Assembly (NCBI GenBank): GCA_009760885.1
Contig: CM019721.1
Span: 16,416,196-16,480,195, forward strand
Length of the DNA stretch: 64,000 bases
Direction: 5' to 3'
From: Achatina immaculata
Lineage: Eukaryota > Mollusca > Gastropoda > Stylommatophora > Achatinidae
In this document: one piece after another, positions 10,321 to 22,689 of the stretch
Numbering within the stretch: the stretch's first letter is position 1
Layout: the number at the start of each line of letters is the position of its first letter
Made by a program: the position numbers and the translations under genes
Notes under the pieces: model-generated
The model's input: only the letters and a program-made list of their open reading frames with translations
What the model was told of the DNA's origin: nothing
The model's database searches: none

Positions 10321-12050
10321 TATATGTCCATCTCCTTTTCCTGATCACCCATGAGACTGGTTGTTGTTCAGTCATCTGTCTTATCTCTGCATTGTTCTTG
10401 AATTCATTCCACTTAATGCCTTAGGCATTTGTTTTCAAAAGAGTCTAATTTCTTTTCTATTTCTTTAGTTGTTCTCCAGCTTTCGCATGCATAAATGAGG
10501 GTCTTATCTTTTTGACAAGGTTTTTTTGTCTCTCCAGCTCTTCTCATACATTCTTCATTAGTTATTTTTGCTGTCCAGGGGATTCGCAACATTCTTATAA
10601 TAAAACACATTTCTGCTGCTTCCAATGATTTTTGTGCAGACTTGCCTACTGTCCATTATTCACTTCCATATAACAAGATATATTCAATATAGCATTTCAG
10701 GACTCGTTTTCTAACATTCAGTGATAAGGATGTGTTGGCTTATATGTTTCTCATTCTCTGAAATGCAGTCTTTGCTTGGCCTATTCTGTTCCTAATTTCT
10801 GTTCTGTATTTCTCATACGAAGTTATTACTGCTCCAAGGTACTTGAATTTCTGCACCTGCTTTAGAATAGTTCCGTTTAATTTTATACTACATGCTGGTG
10901 GATTCTGTTTCTTAGATATAACCATGGTCTCTGTCTTTTTGATGTTCAAAGTAAGGCCTTTCTGTTTACTTTATTTGGCAACTTTATCCAAGAGATTTTG
11001 CAGGTCTTGTTGGTTCTCAGCTATCAGTACTGTATCGTCAGCATACCGAAGGCTGTTAATATTGTATCCTCCAATTTTTAATCCTGGTTCTATGATGATC
11101 GTTCTTAGAATATTCTCGCTGTACAGAGAAAAAAGGTCTGGAAACAGTACACATCCTTGTCGCATCCCTTGTTTTATAGGTTGATATTTTCCAGTTCTAT
11201 TTTCAACTCTAATTGCTGCTTCTTGCTGCCAGTATAGGTGTTGTACAATCCTCGTGTCTTTGCCGTCTTTATTGATGTCTTCGAGCATTTTAATAATTTT
11301 ATTATGTTTCACCTTGTCGAATGCCTTAGTGTAATCAATGAAGCATAAGTAGAGATCTTTCTGTACTTCTAAAGCTCTTTCTGTTAGTGTTCGTAATGCA
11401 TAAATGGCACTGTGTGTTCCCTTTCCTTCAACAAATCCAAACTGTTCATCTGCTATTTCCATTTTTATCTTTTTCCTTGTTCTTCTCGTAAGGATTCTCA
11501 GAAGTAGCTTCCTTATGTGACATGAGAGGCTGATAGTCCGGTGGTCATCACATTCCTTTGCACCTGGTTTCTTTTGTAATGCTATAAATGTGGATTTAAT
11601 CAGGTCACTGGGAATATAACTACTGTTGTAAATGTCATTCAGTAACTTGGTTATTATTTTTATTCCTGTCTCCTCTAGCGCCTCTACTTCTTCTATTGTT
11701 ATATTATCAGGCACAGTCGCTTTTCCTTTCTTCATGTGTTTGATGGCATCTATGATCTATCAAGTATTGGTGGTCCATCACAGTTTACACTTTCTGGTGT
11801 TAATTCTGGTCTTTCTCATCCATATAGCTCACCAATATATTCTGTCCACATGTCCACAATGTCTTCTTTTCCCATTAACATTTTACCTTCTTTCGATTTC
11901 AGGCATCCTGTGGTATATTTTGTTTTCCTGCCTGTGAGTTCACTAATTCGATTGTGCATGTTTTTGCTGTCTTTATTATATGAGTCCTCTATCTGTCTGC
12001 ACTGTTCATTTAACCACACTTCCTTTGCTTCTCTGCATTTACGTCTTGAA
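10321..12050 (-). mobile_element. LINE with best-preserved reverse transcriptase
   Basis: A 254-codon open frame at 11735-10971 on the minus strand holds RT motifs in order: EQFGFVEGKGTHSAI, motif A LCFIDYTKAFDKV, motif B QGMRQGCVLFPDLFS, and motif C LRYADDTVLIAE with the YADD catalytic pair. Downstream pieces at 10949-10740 (KYLGAVITSYEK) and 10625-10413 continue it in other frames, and 12019-11816 lies upstream. The endonuclease domain is absent. RTE-like by appearance; the clade is inferred. Confidence 0.9.
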
Positions 12051-12059
12051 AAGACGGTA

Positions 12060-12960
12060 TGAACAGATCAAGCACACAGGTGTGACAGTTTCGGCATAAG
12101 TCTTAATTAATCACAAACACACACACTTACACACACACAGGACGAAGAAATAGAGAGAGAAGATAAAGTATAAATTCACATGAATGATATGTACAAAATA
12201 TGAATGGAAAAAAATAGAATAAAATAAAATTGAGCGCTTAGCTGTGACTCGTAAAATGCTATGGCTTGCAAGAGGCCGTGTTCAGAAATACTCATGGTGC
12301 CGTGTAGTGAATATTTAAATGGAGACTTGTGATGTGTGATAGATTGGTCGTAAATGATGATGAGGGGAGGGGTGGAACGTGGAGAGGAGAGAGTGTGATA
12401 CAATAGTAATCTAGCCGGGAGGTGGGATAGGTGATTATAGTTGGGGTAGAGGGGTTGTAATGTGATGCTGTTGGGAGGTTCTAAACTATGTGTTACAAGT
12501 GAGAAGGGAGTGGGACTTAGTGCAGATGGATTATGATTGTGGAAGATGGGAATGTTAGGTGTAGCTGAATAGCGGGTTTAAATCATGTGGTTCGAGCGTC
12601 CCATATTCTTGAATGTAACGGTTCTCAAGTTGTCATCAGCGTGACACTGTTTGATTGCATGCTGTTGCCAGAAAATCAGATTTATCTCTGTGGTTTGGGC
12701 CACTGAAAACAATCAGATTAGAGACTGGTGTGATATCGTACAGATGTTTCTACATGCGGTCCCCTAATTTGAGACAAGTTTCACCAATATAAGTTATCCC
12801 ACATCTTTTGCATACAGCTGCATATATCACATTACAGGCCTAGCATATGAATCCCCCATGGAGAGTGAGGATAGTTTTCTGAAAGTTGATCGTTTTCGTT
12901 TCCCAGACTACAGCGAGGGCGGTTACATTTTATGGTGCCAACATTAAAGCTCACGCTGAA
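12060..12960 (-). mobile_element. Penelope-like element, GIY-YIG endonuclease fragment and 3' tail
   Basis: Minus strand at about 12850-12690 reads ACNVIYAAVCKRCGITYIGE then TCLKLGDRM*KHLYDI. This is the Cys-rich NVIY lead-in, YIGET core and L.DR motif of Penelope-type GIY-YIG nucleases, followed by FSGPNHRDKSDFLATA. One in-frame stop plus later decay. About 550 bp of shared 3' sequence to 12060 recurs at 17920-18620. Confidence 0.7.
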
Positions 12961-13317
12961 ACGTCACAACTGTGTACTCGTTAAGTACTAAAGCTGTTCT
13001 TACTTTCCCCCTAGTTTAACATTTTGATACCACAGATTTACTGCAGTGGCTTCGTGTATAGTTACTAATTATTCGAATAGTGCACAACTTCTTAAAAAAG
13101 TAACTTTCACATAAGCACGTACATTTATTTATAACTAATAAATAACAGTTCATCACAAAATATCTTTCGCTACTGAAACACATACTTTAGTAAATAATTT
13201 TTGTAAAATCTTGCACAGTTGTGTCATTTACAGGATCACCAAGTTTCAGTCTCACTACAGGACAGAATATGCCGCCAGCATAGTAATTTTTAAAATAATA
13301 CAGTAGTACATTTTATA

Positions 13318-14720
13318 ATGAAGCCTTACTTATTTAACTTGCACGCTGAAAATATGAGGAATGTTAGAGAAGATGTAGACAAAGAATATTGCGATGCCAT
13401 ACAAATTAGAGGTTATGAAATACCAGAGATTAGATATGCTGATAACGCAGTGTTACTGTCCACAACACAAAAAGGAATGGAAAAATTAATTACGAGGGTC
13501 ATACAGAAAGTCGGGAGCAAAACTTTTTAAATAAACCATAATTTATAGACTGAGAAAATATAAATGCATCACCTTTATCTGTATCCTTTGCAGTTCACGT
13601 AGAGGTCACATGACGGCACTATGTGTCACGTGACCACGCGGAGCAGAAACAAAATGATGAGTGCTGAAGGTTGGCGTCGTAAACGTGCTGTTAATGAGTT
13701 CCTCGTTAAAGAGGAAATCCCAGCTGCTGAAATTCACCAAAGACTTCAACTTGCTTATAGTGATGTGTGTATGGGTGCTAGCAGTGTTAGCAGGTGGGTG
13801 AAACATTTCAAAGATGGACACACGACCATCCAAGATATGCCTCACAGCGGTTGCCCTCGAACTGCCTCCACTGCGACGAGGAAAGGGTTGACGACATCAT
13901 TAAAGAAGACAGACGTTTCACAGTTTCTGAAATCGCTGTAAATCTTGGAATAGAACACACTGCGGTACAGGAAATGATTGAAACACTAGGCCATAGAAAA
14001 TTTGTGCCAGCTGGGTCCCACAGGAGAGAACGTCCAGAAAGCTGTGCCGTCGTTCAGCTGGAATGGAGTATTACCGGGAGGGTATTTTTCAAACTTGCAG
14101 AGTGATGGGGAAAATGTGTGCAGAGAAATGGAGATTATGTTAAAAAGTGAAGAAAAGGATGCAGTTTAAGGCAATACATTTATATTTTGTCTATCTATAA
14201 ATTCTGATTTTTAAAATAATTTTGCTCACGACTTTCTGTATGATCCTCGTATGTCAGTCAGTAAGAATAGTGAAGAGCAAAACCTCTATCTTAATGAGAA
14301 GAAAACTAAATTGATGACAACTGACAAAACAAACAAGGTAGCTGAAATATGTATCAATGGGGAAAAATTGGAAGAAGTGGAGAGTTTTGAATATCTTGGA
14401 TCATTACTAACTAATAATGGAGATACAATGAGGGAAATTAAAAGGAGGACATCTATTGCTCTTCAAAAAGTAAAACTACTAAAGAATCTGTGGAGAGGAA
14501 CAGACAGAACTACAAAAATCATATTTTTAAGGACATGCATCTTTCCCTTTGCAACATATTCCTGTGAGACCTGGACACTTAACAAAACAGCTGTGGAATG
14601 CATAAATGCCTTTAAATGCTACAGAAGAGTTCTTCAAATATCATGGACACAAAAAAAAGAACAAATATATCCATACTACAAGAGCTTAATATTGAAGAAG
14701 GCTGGCTAGTAAAGAGGATC
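13318..14720 (+). mobile_element. Family B LINE fragment carrying a nested mariner
   Basis: Plus-strand RT end PYLFNLHAEN...EIPEIRYADNAVLLS (motif C mutated, YADN), interrupted at 13493-14249, then NSEEQNLYLNEKKTKLM, FEYLGSLLTNNG and SCETWTLNKTAVECINAFKC up to the family's NIEEGWL-like segment. It breaks off near 14720 before the usual 3' tail. Confidence 0.85.
13493..14249 (+). mobile_element. Internally deleted mariner-like transposon, 757 bp
   Basis: Terminal inverted repeats: CGAGGGTCATACAGAAAGTC at the left and the matching CGAGGATCATACAGAAAGTC read from the right, flanked by TA. Inside is the transposase helix-turn-helix part (KRAVNEFLVKEEIPAAEIHQ, SVSRWVKHFKDG), a frameshift near 13850, DDIIKEDRRFTVSEIA, then a jump to a C-terminal EWSITGRVFFKLAE*WGKC. 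The catalytic DDD core is deleted, so it is non-autonomous. Confidence 0.92.
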
Positions 14721-14734
14721 AAACAGAGAGTATG

Positions 14735-16390
14735 TCTGTTCCTCTCCACAGATTCTTTAGTTGTTTTACTTTCTGTAGAGCGATAGATGTCTTCCTTTTA
14801 ATTCCCTAAATGTATATTAGTTAGTAGTGATCCAAGATATTCCAAGCTCTCCACTTCTTCCAATTTTTCCTCACTGATACATATATTAGGTGCCTTGTTT
14901 GTTTTGTCATTTGTCATCAATTTAGTTTTATTCGCATTAAGACAGAGATTTTGCTCTTCACTGTTCTTACGGACTGACATATAATTAATTTTTCCACTCC
15001 ATTTTGTGTTATGGACAGTAATACTGTGTCATCAGCATATCTAATCTCTGGTATTTCATAATCTCCAATTGTTATGGCATCGTAATATTCTTTGTCTACA
15101 TCTCTAACATTCCTAATTATATTTTCAGTATACAAGTTAAATAAGTAAGGCGACAATATGCACCTCTGACGGACCCCTTGTTTTATGTCAAACCAAGTTG
15201 TTATTTCACTATTTATTCTTACTGCTGCTTGTTGTTCTAGATACAGCAGTGATGTTAATTGTATCAAATGTGTTGGAAATCCCATTTTTTCCATTATTTC
15301 CAAAGTTTCTGGTAGTGCACATAATCAATTGCCTTTGAGTAGTCTATAAAAGACTCACATTAAACTCTCTGCATTTCTCTATTATTAATATTATATTGAA
15401 TATATGATCTCTTTATCTTCTTCCTTGCCTGAAACCAGCTTGGACCATATTGATTTCTGTTTTCTTATGAAGTCTACCCATTATGATTTTTAACTGAATT
15501 TTACTGGCCTGACTATTCATGGCAACAGTTCTGTAGTTTGTGCTTAATTTCAGGTTACCCTTTTTTGGCACTGGTATGAATATAGTTATTTTCCATTCTT
15601 TTAGCCAAATACCTGAATGCCATATCTTTTACACAGTGCATGACAGATTGTTGCACAATCCTTTCCTCCAGCTTTAATAAGTTCAGCTGTTATCACATCC
15701 TGGCGATTTACCATTTTTCACATTCTTTATTGCTCATAAAACTTCTTCTATTGTTGGTTTGGGTTCTTTCTCCTCCAATAATAACTCACACTGTTGATTT
15801 ATGCTTTCACAGTTAGTTGTTTCATACATTCCTGTGCAATATTCCTTCCATCTTTCTAGAATTTCCTCTGTCTCTGTCAAGGTATTCCCCATCTCATCAC
15901 AAATTATATTTAGCTTAGGTTGACATTTCTCATCAATGTCTTCATTTCCTGAAATATTTCACTATCTCTTCCACACTTCTGATGTCTTTCTATTCTTTCA
16001 AAATAATCTTGTATGTATTGTTTTTTGTCTTTTCTTGTGTTTCTTTGTACTTCTTTTGTTAAAGATTTATATTCCTCTTTGTTGTTGTTTGTCACTTTCC
16101 ATTGCGTCTTAATTTTTCATTGTTTTATCAGTTTTAGTGTGCCTGCTGTAATCCAACCATTCTTTGGTGTTTTCTTCACTAGAACCATGTCTTTAGCTGT
16201 TGTTATTAAGATATCTCTGGCCTGCATAGCCAATTCATCTGGTGTCATCTCCTCCTGTGCAGTCATCAGGATTCTGAAACGGTTCTTCACTTCTATACCG
16301 TATTGTTCTTGCATTTCTGTAAAATCAAAGCGGAGTGGTCTTGATCTCGTAAATGTCTTTTTTTATCTTTATCTTCATGTCTGCTGTCAA
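14735..16390 (-). mobile_element. Family B LINE, inverted partner of 13318-14720
   Basis: Minus-strand, from upstream: TPKNGWITAGTLKLIKQ, KEVQRNTRKDKKQYIQDYFE, degraded RT, then FDIKQGVRQRCILSPYLFNL (motif B), EIPEIRYADDTVLLS (motif C intact), and YLGSLLTN. It matches the plus-strand copy but lacks the mariner and thus provides the empty site at about 14975. Confidence 0.85.
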
Positions 16391-16509
16391 TAACATTATT
16401 AATCTTAATAAAATAAATTAGTTTTTGAAGGAATCTCACTGGCCATAAAGAAGGCTCCACAAACTCCTGTTCTAAAACTTTCTGACAATGTTGCCAACAT
16501 TTTCCTCTT

Positions 16510-16775
16510 CTCCCTGGAACTGCAAGCTGGCACTCTTTGCAGCTGATGCAGCGGAGATGTTGAAGCATAGTATGACAGCTATGTGTTCAATCCCTGAATC
16601 CAGCTAAAAAAGTAGATACTTCTTTAGCAAACTCCACTGCCATGGCGATCCTTGCCCCGTCAGCCAGGCCAGCCCTGTTACAAGAAGTACCAACAGAGAG
16701 GTGGGACAGTGTCTTGGTTAGCAATGGGATGCTGATTGCTGTAACAGACAAAGTTTTCACCCCCAACATTTTCCC
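16510..16775 (+). repeat. Dispersed repeat, copy 1 of 3
   Basis: Shares CTGGAACTGCAAGCTG, CACTCTTTGCAGCTGATGC, CATGGCGATCCTTGCCC and a GAGAGGTGGGACAGTGTCTT-like block with 20665-20985 and with 26205-26405 (opposite strand). Open frames in it are short and not conserved among copies. Probably a retroelement piece; family unknown. Confidence 0.7.
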
Positions 16776-16954
16776 ATATAAATATCTACAAGTGCTGCAA
16801 AGTATACATAGGATTACATACATTTTAAAGCAGTTAACCCACCCTCAGTCTTGGAAAATTAAAAAAAAAACTGATATGTAAGTTAAAATGAGTGATAAAC
16901 TACTTAACATCGCAATAATCTGCAGGCAAACCTCTTTAACTTATTCGACCAGTC

Positions 16955-17110
16955 AGTCAGTCATTTGCATGTCCCTTGCAGAATTTTGCCTCCCTAACAG
17001 CTAGTCTGTAGGCCTCTTGGTTGTAACCAAGATGTCCTGCTGCTGATGCATCCATTTGCAGATTATCAATGATGTCTTGCAGCCATCTTCGCCTTGTTTT
17101 TCCTCATTAG
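16955..17110 (-). mobile_element. Family B LINE 3' tip
   Basis: Minus strand corresponds to RRWLQDIIDNLQMDASAAGH and the REAKF...GHAN end seen in better copies, with shifts. 5' truncated to about 155 bp. Confidence 0.8.
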
Positions 17111-17915
17111 CAGACATTACAAGTGAAATATAAGAACTTTCACGTTAAGATTAGCGTTAAGGAAACTCACTGGATTATAAAAGTATTGAAAAATGTATAA
17201 AGTAGGAAAAAAGTAGGAACAGTGTTATTACTCTTCCTGTGCGGCAGGAAGAAACGTGGATGTTCAATTGGGTGCCTAAGTAAAAGCACGGGTCTTGATA
17301 TGATTAGGGGTATATTAGTAAAAGTGAATGAAACAAAGTGTTTCCATGTTAAAAGTGTATTGTTATGTTTCAAAATAACTAAATGTATGAAGATTTCATA
17401 AATGCAGAGTTTTTTTTTAGGAAAAAAGAAGTAATGTGATTCTTTTTAGACAATAATTGTGTCCTACTTACCATTGACTAGGTCTAGATGTACACTACTT
17501 ACCATTTGATATGTCTAAATGTACTTGTTGATCTCGTTGTGTGATATGTGGCATTCTCATTAAAATAATGCCTGAAATAACCTTCTAACTACTTCTCCAG
17601 TCTGTCTAATATGTCTAGATCTACTTGGGGTACATCCAATAACAGTGGTCTAGTCACAGGGCATGTCCATATACCTATCTAAATCACCAAAAAATTGAAA
17701 ATTCTCCATCAAAACTTCAATTTTCACACTTGTTACTAACCACGCTTCGGGCATGATGAAAAAGGTCACTGGACATGTTTACAATCAAAATGTTACACTG
17801 GTTTTTTAATGAAACAAACCAACCATTGACGATGGCACATACTTGACTAACCAGAAGTCATCACTATATCGATGATGGCAGGGGATGAGTGAGCATACAT
17901 CTGTGATGTTTCAGT
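17111..17915. other. No gene seen
   Basis: AT-rich, with degenerate direct repeats of TATGTCTAGATCTACT-like words near 17460-17640. No coding frame is supportable. Confidence 0.5.
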
Positions 17916-17919
17916 GTGA

Positions 17920-18620
17920 ACCTTAATCATATAAAAACACACAGCACGAAGAGAGAGAAGATAAAATATAAATTCACATGAATGATATGGAAAAAAAAGA
18001 ATAAAACAAAATAAATGGAGCACTTAGTTGTGACTCATTAAGAAGCTGTGGCTAGTAAAAGGCTGTGTTCAGAAGTGTGCATGGTGGAGTGTAGAGAATG
18101 TTTAAATGGGGATTTGTGATGTGTGATAGGTGGATTGTAAATAAGATTTTGGGGGGGGGGGGAGATAATTTAGAGAAGACAGTATTGGAAGGGTACATAA
18201 TGGGAAAAAGAAAAAGAGGAAGACCAAAACGAAGATGGCTGCAAGACATCGTTGACGATCTGCAAATGGATGCAGCAGCAGCAGGCCATCTTGCTCACAA
18301 CCAAGAGGCCTACAGGAGTGCTGTTTGGGAGGCAAAGTTCCGCAAAGGACATGCAAAAGAATGAATGAATGGGGGGGGGGGGGAGAGGGCCATGGAAATG
18401 GGAGAGAATGCTACAATGGTAATCTAGCCAGAAGAAGGTGGAATACGTGACTATAGCTTAGGTAGAGGAGTTATAATCTGATGCTGTGAGGTTGTTCTGA
18501 ACTATGTGTTATAAGTGAAAAAGGAGTGGAACTTAATGCAGAGGGATTATGATTGTGGAAGAGGGGAATGTTAGGTGTAGCTGAATTGTGAATTCAAACC
18601 ATATGGTCTGAAGCTGTTCC
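17920..18620 (-). mobile_element. Penelope-like 3' region, second copy, split by a LINE tip
   Basis: Aligns by eye to 12120-12590 over blocks such as AAATTCACATGAATGATATG, GATTTGTGATGTGTGATAGG and GAATGTTAGGTGTAGCTGAA. It is interrupted at 18165-18370 by a family B LINE tip sitting in a G run. The coding part is missing. Confidence 0.75.
18165..18370 (+). mobile_element. 5'-truncated family B LINE inserted in a poly-G tract
   Basis: Encodes EKTVLEGYIMGKRKRGRPKR then RWLQDIVDDLQMDAAAAGHL and ends EAKFRKGHAKE, stop, then ATGAATGAATG. Runs of 12 and 13 G followed by AGAG/AGA flank it (18151-18162 and 18371-18383), the expected duplicated target. Confidence 0.85.
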
Positions 18621-18639
18621 GCTATAGAAGTATTGGTTG

Positions 18640-18900
18640 CTGCATTAAAATTTTTCATCGTATGTCTCTGGTTCATGCTGAGATGTTGGTCATCACTGAT
18701 TTCCACAACCATCAATGCTCTGCTCTTCTGTAAGATGTGTGTTGGATTGTGCTCCATGCCACTCTTTCAGTCTGTCAAATATAATGTGTCTTTGTCTTAC
18801 TCTGTCCCTCCAGTTTTCCCATGTCACTAGACGTTCCAGTTTTTTTTTTCTTAAAACATGTCCTACAAATCTGGACCGTCAGATTCTGAATTTTGCCCAG
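18640..18900 (-). mobile_element. Possible LINE 3' fragment
   Basis: The minus strand has RLGKIQNLTVQICRTCFKKK followed by a Lys/Arg-rich GQSKTKTHYI segment, resembling the region before a LINE C-terminus. No second copy in the window confirms it. Confidence 0.35.
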
Positions 18901-19169
18901 CCTCACATATTACCTTTTCATTTATTTTCTAGGTTGTTCATGGTATTATCAACCTTCTTAGGAACCACATCTCCGCTGGTTTCAGTACATTCTGAGGTCT
19001 TCACATCCAAATAACAATAAGGTTCAGTAGTATTCACTGACAGAACTTTATTGCATATATCTTTTTCATTTTCATAAATGCCAACTAGGCCTAGGGTGTT
19101 CTGCACATTATTTAGGTTTTGCATCGTCCATCTTATGTTATTATTGTTTTCATCATATAACTTCATATT

Positions 19170-20640
19170 TCTTTTAAGACAGAATTAAAGTGGTTATTGA
19201 CTACAGGTACTACATTTTAATATTGCTGACTTTCTTTTCATAAAGATTCTATAGACAAATTGTTACTATTTGCAACAATTTTGATATAAAATATCAAAAC
19301 CAGAGGTTTCTGGTTTTTGGTTGAAAGAACAATTACTTAATTAAGGTACTCATATTTCGTAAAGTTTCTACTTTGTTCATATTTCTATGTGGTAATATTT
19401 TGACTTACATCCTGTGAATAAGGCTGAAATATGGGTGACAAAGTGTGTTCAGTTTTGCTGTTGGTAACTTAGATATTGAACAAAATCTAGGTGTCATGTC
19501 AGCCAAAGTTTTATGCTTATTATGTTTTTTTTTTAACAACTCTTAATTTTTTTGCTACCATATATGCTGTACTGAAATATGCAATTGTTTAAAACTAATA
19601 CACCAACCCAAAGTAACAAATAAACAGATGTACACAGAAAGGAAATTTTTGACATATTCTCATGAACACAAAGCTGAATGGAGTTAACAAAATTTTATGA
19701 GTAAAGCCTCTTTTGTTTGTTACAGTTATTAAGCCTATTCAATAGTGCTGATATATATATTACATCAAATTTTCCTATATAATTTGCATATCTATATGAT
19801 TATTACTAATTCCTATGTATAAGAACTATTGTTATAGGCTGATATGTTTTGTGCATAGTTTAAGTACAAAAGAAACACATTTTCATCTTTCTACTGTCAT
19901 TTTGATGGGTTACAGCCCTAAGAAATTTCCTCCTCATTCAGTACCATACCTTGCTGTTCCACTCAAATCATAAATTACACTTAATATTTTAAAACCGATT
20001 ATGTTAAGTAAGCTTCATCATGTTTGACCAGTAACTGTAAATAGTATTAATAACAATTTATAAATTGATGGGAAAAAATCATAAAGCTATTAATTTATTA
20101 CACAATGAGAAACAATTAAAAGAAATGAATGTGGATATACTGTTTACATCATCATAATGCCCATCACATGCAGAATGAAGAGCTTTTAAACCACAAACAA
20201 TGGTCTGGTTATGTTTTAGTTGACATCTTCAAACTATTTGCACTATTATTGTTTCAAGTAAATATCTAGCATTCAAAAAGTAACTTTCCTTTCTTTCTTA
20301 TTTCTAAGAATCAGAATGAGGATGGTAATTTTTTACCAACACACTCAATTTAAATCATGGTAATCTGTTCAGCTGAGTTTTGGTCACTGTTGAGAGTAAA
20401 TAAATTTACTAGCACTATTAATTTCATTTAAAACATAGTGCTGTATAACAAGACACCATAAAAATATAAAATCTCTCACATTATGGGCAAGTGTTTCAAC
20501 TTTTTGTCTTACCACTTTGTCCATTGTCTCTATCAATGAATCATAAGCCACTGCAGATCATGTTAACTGAATGTATTCTTTAAAAATTGTCAAGCATGAA
20601 TATTCCGATCGCATACATGCGTGGCCATGTTACAACAATA
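19170..20640. other. No gene seen
   Basis: Strongly AT-rich DNA without usable frames or obvious repeats on either strand. Confidence 0.6.
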
Positions 20641-20664
20641 GATACTTGTACTTGTATGAATTCC

Positions 20665-20985
20665 CTGTAACTGCGAGCTGTTGTTCTGTGCAGCCGATGC
20701 TGTAGAGATGTTGAGGCACAGCATCGTATTGGCGTGGGAGTGGGTTATGGTTCAGTTCCGGAGTACAGCTAAAAAGCAGGGGATGTGCAATGCTTCCTTA
20801 GCAGACTCCACCACCATGGGGACTACGGTGATCCCTGCCCTGTTAGCCAGGCTAGGCCTGTTACTGGGGGTACCATGGAGAGGTGGGACAGGGTCTTAGT
20901 CAGCTATGGGTCGCTACCCCTAACGCTGGCATATCAGCAATGGGTTGCTGATTGACTCATCAGGCGTTTTCACCCCCACAGCAAT
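20665..20985 (+). repeat. Dispersed repeat, copy 2 of 3 (longest)
   Basis: Begins TGTAACTGCGAGCTGTTGTT and runs to TTTCACCCCCACAG. The 72-codon frame at 20681 reads CAADAVEMLRHSIVLAWEW; its homologues at 16510 and 26205 are broken, so protein function is not supported. More GC-rich than the surrounding DNA. Confidence 0.7.
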
Positions 20986-21249
20986 AGATAAAATGTGAAA
21001 GGAAAACACTTTAGAGTTCAACAATGCATTACAGACTTGAACCTGTGCGATATTTATTTTTAAATCTTTTCTTGTTATTTATCCTGTGTGATATTTATTT
21101 TTAAATCTCTTCTTATTATTCTCTGAACTTGGTTGTCAATGATGCTGTAATCTCAACCAGATAAGAAGTTTTTTTGTTTTGTTTTGTTTTTTTTTTAAAC
21201 AGTTTTAAATATATGTGTTTTTCTCAGCTTCAAAATGCACTGAGAAACC

Positions 21250-22270
21250 ATTATAAAAACATATGACAACTTCATCGCCTAAGACGCTTAGTACCATCTA
21301 CAGGGAATCTAGAATTGAAGCCAATTTTATGATGTTTTGATAGACATTGTTGATGATGAGTCACTGGACAAAATGATAACGACACAAAGCTGAAACTCTT
21401 GTCCTTAAACTCACAGACTGTAAATTTGTACGCTGTCTTGTTATACAGGCACTGTGTTTTAAATTACAGCAAATGTTGCTAGCAAGCTATTGCAAAACTT
21501 AAAAACATAATTTTTTTTGCCATATTAACTTTCAGAAATGTTCTCCAAAGCCACAAGAATCTCAGAAATCATGAATGATTTAAATATTTTTTTCTTGATG
21601 CTGCAACATCACCTGAAAAAGTTGAAGCTGATCTTGATTTGAATCAATGTTCGAAAGTATTTGAGTACCTCAGCAAAACAGGAGCATGAGATGAGAGATG
21701 AATCTATTTTGGATCCCAAAGCTAAATTGAAATGTTTTTTGTTTTTTTAAAATTTTTAACATTGCAATTACTTTTATTCAAGAAAGATTAGAGCAAATGG
21801 AATATTACTGTTCATATTTCAATTTATATGACTTCTCTAAATTAAAATATGAGATGACAAATGAGCTTTTAAAGAATCCAGAAAGCATTTTAACACATTA
21901 ATATAACTGAGGCATTGATATCACTGAGTTATGTAATTGAGATACATTTAAAATTTACTGTTTAGTGCCAGAAAATACCATACCAATTGAAGTGCTGTAT
22001 TATACTGTTGAAAATAATTAAGATCATAATGTCACAGTAGCATTCAAAACATTACTGTCACTCCCAGGAATAGTTACATGTGATGAGTGTAGTTTTTAAA
22101 AACTAAAGTTGATTAAAACTTATTTACGCTCAACAATAGGTGAAACTTGACTAGAAGGACTTGCCAGCTGAGCATGAAATTGGTAAAAGATTACACTGAC
22201 TTCATTTTTGATTTTGCAAATATGAAAGAAAGGAAAATTTTTTAAAACACTAGATATCTACTTGAAACAA
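21250..22270 (+). pseudogene. Decayed hAT transposase (ZMYM1-like type)
   Basis: Plus-strand fragments in several frames match the C-terminal half of hAT transposases: SKATRISEIMNDLNIFFLML, LPENTIPIEVLYYTVENN, then TLLSLPGIVTCDECSF*KLK and LIKTYLRSTIGET at about 22040-22145. The last is the hAT dimerisation segment (family form close to ASCERSFSKLKLIKTYLRST). Many stops and shifts; long dead. Confidence 0.7.
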
Positions 22271-22689
22271 CAGAACTGCAGATAACATGAGACGTGTTTG
22301 CTAAAAACTAAAACATATACATACCAAAGTTAAGTGTTTGTGATTTAAAAGTTCTATAAGCTATGAGCATTATGATGACATCAGTAATGCATCAGCATTT
22401 ATTTCATTTAAATGTCTCTCATTTTGTAATAAATTTATAGTTTATCTTATGATTTTTTTTCATTAACTAATAAAATTGTTATTTAATACTATTTACAATT
22501 AAATGTCAGAAATATTGAAGTGTGCTTAAAATAATGGCTTTTAAAATTTTAAGTTTTAATTTGAGAATTGGGTGGGTGGCAAGATATGCTACTAGTCAGT
22601 ATGGCAAAATTCCCGTGGCTGATACTGCATACACCACATATCACATTAAAAACATAACAGAACAATGATCACAACTGGAGATGCAGGTA

